NCBI GenBank assembly: GCA_021786215.1
Contig: JAJYNT010000389.1
Location: 1-9,181 of the forward strand
DNA: 9,181 bases
Source: Chloroflexota bacterium
Lineage (GTDB): Bacteria; Chloroflexota; UBA6077
Reading direction: 5' to 3'
Shown: positions 6,273 through 9,181 of the stretch, one piece after another
Position numbering within the stretch: the stretch's first letter is position 1
Layout: each line of letters opens with the position of its first letter
Notes under the pieces: generated by a model
What the model was told of the DNA's origin: nothing
Seen by the model: only the letters and a program-made list of their open reading frames with translations
Database searches by the model: none
Translations under genes and position numbers: made by a program

Positions 6273-7790
6273 TTATCCCTCCGCTCCCTTTCTGATGAAG
6301 TCGAGCAGCAGCCGAGCGCCGAAGCCGGTGGGCCCCTTCGGAATGTAGGACTTCGGTAGGGCCGGGTGATCGCTGTCCACCCAGGCGGTGGCGGCGATGT
6401 CCAGATGAGCCCACCGGGCACTGCCGACGAACTGAGAGAGGAAGAGACCCCCAACCGGAGAGGACGCGAAGCGGCCACCGGTGTTCTTGATGTCGGCGAA
6501 CTCGCTCCTTACCTGCTCCCAGAGGTAGTCCTCCCAGATCGGCAGCTGCCACAGCCTCTCCCCCGTTCGGTCACCTGCCGCCAGCAGCCTCTGGATTAGG
6601 GCGCCGTCGTTGCCCATTACCCCTGCGCCGCCCGTTCCCAGCGCAACCCCCACGCCCCCGGTGAGGGTGGCGATGTCCACCAGGGTGTCGGCCCCCCGCT
6701 TGACGGCGTAGGACAGGGCGTCGGCCAGCACCAGCCGGCCCTCGGCATCGGTGCTGATGACCTCGATGGTCTTCCCGTTGTATGCGCGAACAATGTCGCC
6801 GGGTCGATACGAGTGCCCGCTGGGAAGGTTTTCCGCTGCCGCCACAACGCCCAACACGTTGGCCTTGACTTTCAGCTCAGCCAGGGCCTGCATCGTCCCG
6901 AGCACCGCCGCGGCCCCCGACTTGTCGTACTTCATTCGATCCAAGTTCTCAGCGGGCTTGATGGAGATCCCACCGCTGTCGAAGGTTATCCCCTTGCCCA
7001 CGATGGCGATCAGTCGCTGGCTGGAGGCGTCGCCCTGGTATCTCATGAGGGCCATACGGGGCGGGTGGGCACTTCCCTGACCCACTGCCAGGATCGCCCC
7101 CATCCCCAGCTTCTCCATCTCCTCCGGGCCGAGCAGTTCGAAGTCAAGACCATGCTGGGCCGCGATCTGCTGAGCCCTCTCAGCCATCTTCTCGGGGTAC
7201 ATCAGGTTGGGAGGGGTGGCGGCCAGATCCCTGGCCGTCTCGGTTGCCATGGTGTAGGCCCGACCTACCCGAATCCCCGCTTCGATCCGAGGGATCTTGC
7301 CGCCATCGGCTTCCACGAAGGTCATCTGCTCAACCGCGGGCAGCTGCTCGGTGGTCTTGAACTGCTTGAACCCATAGGAGGCAAGGACGCTACCCTCCAC
7401 GATGGCCTGGGCACACTCGGCGCTGTCTATCCTGCCAATCCCAGCTCCATGGACAATGGTGTGGAAACGAGCGATACCCAGCTCCCTGGCCCTTCTCAGG
7501 AGACTGCCGGAGGCCCTTCGGATGGCCTCCAGACCAAACTTGTCTCTGGACCCCAGCCCGACCACCGCTACCCGTTCCGCCGGGATCTCTCCCCTGGTGT
7601 GGAGCAGGGTGATCTCGTCCAGCTTCCCTTTGATCTCCCGTTCCGCGATCAACCGGGAGATGAGGCCGTTCAGCGCCCTGTCGACGGCGCCCGTCGCGCC
7701 CCCTGGGACCGTGACCCCCTCGAAGAGGTTCACCACCAGCAGCGGGGTTTGCACCTCTGTCACGGATCCTTGCTGAATCTGGATCTCCAT
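6273..7790 (-). CDS. pepA: Leucyl aminopeptidase, peptidase family M17 (cytosol aminopeptidase)
   Basis: M17 enzymes are cytosolic two-metal, usually hexameric aminopeptidases that release N-terminal residues during peptide turnover. The 505-residue protein has the usual two-domain length. The N-terminal macro-like domain covers roughly residues 1-165, and the catalytic domain follows. The metal ligands of the family are all visible: Lys266 and Asp271 in VGKGITFDSGG, Asp289 in MKYDKSG, and Asp348 and Glu350 in STDAEGR. The catalytic Lys278 (SIKP) and Arg352 are also present. The family signature usually reads NTDAEGR; here the first position is Ser346. The ATG at 7790 has GGGAG (7801-7797) 6 bases upstream. 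The stop TAA at 6275-6273 is adjacent to the flippase coding frame, so translation of the two may be coupled. PepA in E. coli also binds DNA; nothing here shows that role. Confidence 0.95.
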   Translation of the reverse strand: MEIQIQQGSVTEVQTPLLVVNLFEGVTVPGGATGAVDRALNGLISRLIAEREIKGKLDEITLLHTRGEIPAERVAVVGLGSRDKFGLEAIRRASGSLLRRARELGIARFHTIVHGAGIGRIDSAECAQAIVEGSVLASYGFKQFKTTEQLPAVEQMTFVEADGGKIPRIEAGIRVGRAYTMATETARDLAATPPNLMYPEKMAERAQQIAAQHGLDFELLGPEEMEKLGMGAILAVGQGSAHPPRMALMRYQGDASSQRLIAIVGKGITFDSGGISIKPAENLDRMKYDKSGAAAVLGTMQALAELKVKANVLGVVAAAENLPSGHSYRPGDIVRAYNGKTIEVISTDAEGRLVLADALSYAVKRGADTLVDIATLTGGVGVALGTGGAGVMGNDGALIQRLLAAGDRTGERLWQLPIWEDYLWEQVRSEFADIKNTGGRFASSPVGGLFLSQFVGSARWAHLDIAATAWVDSDHPALPKSYIPKGPTGFGARLLLDFIRKGAEG

Positions 7791-7941
7791 AAGTCACTCC
7801 CAAGTAGCGGCCGGCCATAAGCCGGCCGCCATCAGCTACTGCCCTCAAACAACAGTCCACGGCTCGCCGGACCATTTTACACGGCACAATGCTACGTCTG
7901 CCACCACTGCGAGGCGAAAGCCCCAAGCTGATGGCCGACAG
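7791..7941. other. Intergenic region between glycosyltransferase stop and pepA start (151 bp)
   Basis: It holds the pepA ribosome-binding site and the GC-rich palindrome. About 80 bases upstream of pepA on the minus strand is a -10-like TAAAAT (7878-7873) with no convincing -35 element 17 bases before it. A separate pepA promoter is possible but not shown. No gene is supported in this stretch. Confidence 0.4.
7807..7829. other. GC-rich 9-bp-stem palindrome in the pepA leader
   Basis: GCGGCCGGC (7807-7815) and GCCGGCCGC (7821-7829) form a perfect 9-bp stem with a 5-base loop. On the minus strand the stem ends 5 bases before the pepA ribosome-binding site GGGAG. No T-run follows on either strand, so it is not a classical terminator. 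It could be an mRNA stem controlling pepA translation or stability, or a protein-binding palindrome. Both are inference. Confidence 0.6.
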
Positions 7942-9181
7942 CTACCGGAAGTAGGGGATCACGTAGCGGGTCAGGCAGACCACATTCAGTATCGCCAGGG
8001 AGCCCATCGAGAGGGTTAGCAGCAGTCGCTCGTGGATCGGCGCCATCAGCTCCCGTAGACCGAGCACGAAGAAAAGGGCGATGGGCAGCAGAGCCGGGTA
8101 GAGATATCTTCCCTGCGCCTGGACGAAGGAGAGGTTGTAGCCGATCAACTGGGCAACTACCACCGCAAGGGCCACTCCCATGAGCGTCAGGGATCGCTTC
8201 TGGTCCGCGGACAGGGACCCTTTTCCCAGGACGACCCTGAGCAGGAAGAGCAGAAAGCCGAACGCCGCCAGCAGGGTGATCAGCTTCAATACGAAGTACA
8301 TCTGTGAGTCCATCAGGATCCCCATCCAGCCGAACTGTCCCCAGAAGCTCTGGAACAGGGTGGTGGTGAAGTAGCTGAGCGCGGCCGGGGTGAACCCTTC
8401 GAAGCGGGGCTGGCCCACCACTACCTGATCGTGTCGCTGCATCGCGAAGATGTCGGTCGCACCGTAGACCATCCCGTTCCGCACGAACCACCAACCGCTG
8501 ACGATCAGGGCAACCAGCAGGATGAGCCCAACCATCGGGAGACGGGAGGAGCCGCCGTTCTTTCCCTGACGGGGTGAGACCAGGGTCACCAACAGGGCGA
8601 GCGGGACGTAACCATACACGGTCATCTTGGTCAGAAGCGCTATCCCCATGAGGAGCCCCAGCAGGAAGGCCGACCTTCTCTTGAGTCCTGCGCGCAATAC
8701 ATGGACCATCGCCAGCAACATCAGGGTGGCCACCAGCTCGGTGAAGGCGTCGTTGCTGATGCTGCCTGAGATGGCGCTACGCATCGGCAGAAAGGCGATG
8801 AAGGCCGCCACCCCCAGCTGCAGTGGCAACTCCTCGGGGAAGATCGACCGAACTATCAGGAAGACAACAATGACCGTTATGCCCGAGAGAACCACCGATA
8901 GCAACCTGAGCGCCACCACTCGCTCCTCCAGGGGAAGGTGGGCCGTGGCCTTGTACAGGGGGGTGGCCAGCAGGTAGAACGCGGGTGGCTGGTGGCTCTC
9001 GTAGGCGATGGAGTCCACCGACTCCCCCTTTGGGAACTTGGCGCTCTTCAGCCGTTCCAGCAGCGGGGCGTTCCAGTCACCCGGCTTCAACACGGGCAGC
9101 TGCCCCGTGGTGGCGATATGGCGAATGTAGTTGTAGTGGGCGGGCTCGTCGGGGGCGTTCCAGGGGGTTACGCCCAGGGCG
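7942..9181 (-). CDS. GT-C type membrane glycosyltransferase (PMT/GT39- or DUF2142-like), N-terminus outside window
   Basis: The visible 412 C-terminal residues form a polytopic membrane protein with about ten hydrophobic segments. GT-C enzymes use polyprenyl-phosphate sugars to glycosylate lipids or proteins on the outer face of the membrane. Support: PDEPAHYNYIR at visible residues 10-20, where the acidic DE pair matches the GT-C catalytic site in the first outer loop; YESHQPPAFYLL at 60-71; GQFGWMG in the later part; and the QGRYLYP motif before the last helices. The frame stays open to base 9181, so only a short N-terminal part, probably including the first membrane helix, is missing. It heads the visible minus-strand block, 151 bases before pepA and upstream of a flippase, consistent with envelope glycan assembly. 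The sugar and acceptor cannot be told. Family placement between GT39-like and DUF2142-like is uncertain. Confidence 0.85.
   Translation of the reverse strand, partial: ALGVTPWNAPDEPAHYNYIRHIATTGQLPVLKPGDWNAPLLERLKSAKFPKGESVDSIAYESHQPPAFYLLATPLYKATAHLPLEERVVALRLLSVVLSGITVIVVFLIVRSIFPEELPLQLGVAAFIAFLPMRSAISGSISNDAFTELVATLMLLAMVHVLRAGLKRRSAFLLGLLMGIALLTKMTVYGYVPLALLVTLVSPRQGKNGGSSRLPMVGLILLVALIVSGWWFVRNGMVYGATDIFAMQRHDQVVVGQPRFEGFTPAALSYFTTTLFQSFWGQFGWMGILMDSQMYFVLKLITLLAAFGFLLFLLRVVLGKGSLSADQKRSLTLMGVALAVVVAQLIGYNLSFVQAQGRYLYPALLPIALFFVLGLRELMAPIHERLLLTLSMGSLAILNVVCLTRYVIPYFR

Noticed and set aside
6813..7820. 335-codon open frame on the plus strand
   Set aside because: It lies antisense to pepA, and the translation has no family features.
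1..9181. CRISPR array, tRNA, rRNA, IS element or prophage genes
   Set aside because: No regularly spaced direct repeats, no T-loop-like sequence in a cloverleaf context, and no transposase or phage protein motifs were seen on either strand.

Overview
The window is GC-rich bacterial chromosome with seven protein genes, two of them cut by the window edges, and at least three hairpin-forming repeats. No RNA gene, transposase, CRISPR array or prophage gene is visible. Gene content and the style of the intergenic palindromic repeats would fit a Chloroflexota-like (or similar high-GC, non-proteobacterial) genome. That assignment is inference from general resemblance, and no phylogenetic marker was compared.

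Layout: (1) 1-1163, minus: the first part of fusA (elongation factor G), running off the left edge. (2) 1164-1487: a divergent intergenic region with an AT-rich patch that probably holds back-to-back promoters, and a terminator-like hairpin in the fusA leader. (3) 1488-2723, plus: queF (preQ0 reductase) followed by a YhhQ-type queuosine precursor transporter. These are two steps of one pathway, separated by a 72-bp double-palindrome repeat. (4) 2734-2815: an 82-bp C/G-rich palindromic repeat between convergent genes. (5) 2821-9181, minus: four genes read right to left. They are a GT-C type membrane glycosyltransferase (start outside the window), a leucyl aminopeptidase (pepA, family M17), a Wzx-like polysaccharide flippase, and a COG3044-type 'ABC-class ATPase' of unknown function.

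How the genes work together: queF and the transporter form a clear unit for making or salvaging the queuosine precursor preQ1, which modifies the wobble base of certain tRNAs. They sit divergently from the translation factor EF-G. The minus-strand block pairs two likely cell-envelope glycan functions (glycosyltransferase and flippase) with a housekeeping peptidase and an orphan ATPase. Whether these four are one operon cannot be decided from sequence. The aminopeptidase stop and the flippase reading frame abut within a few bases, which argues for coupling of at least those two.

I see no convincing new defence, mobile or biosynthetic system. The signals most worth a second look are a hairpin-dense, compositionally different stretch inside the flippase gene (5392-5550), the missing conventional start of that flippase, the terminator-like hairpin in the fusA leader, and the COG3044 ATPase itself.
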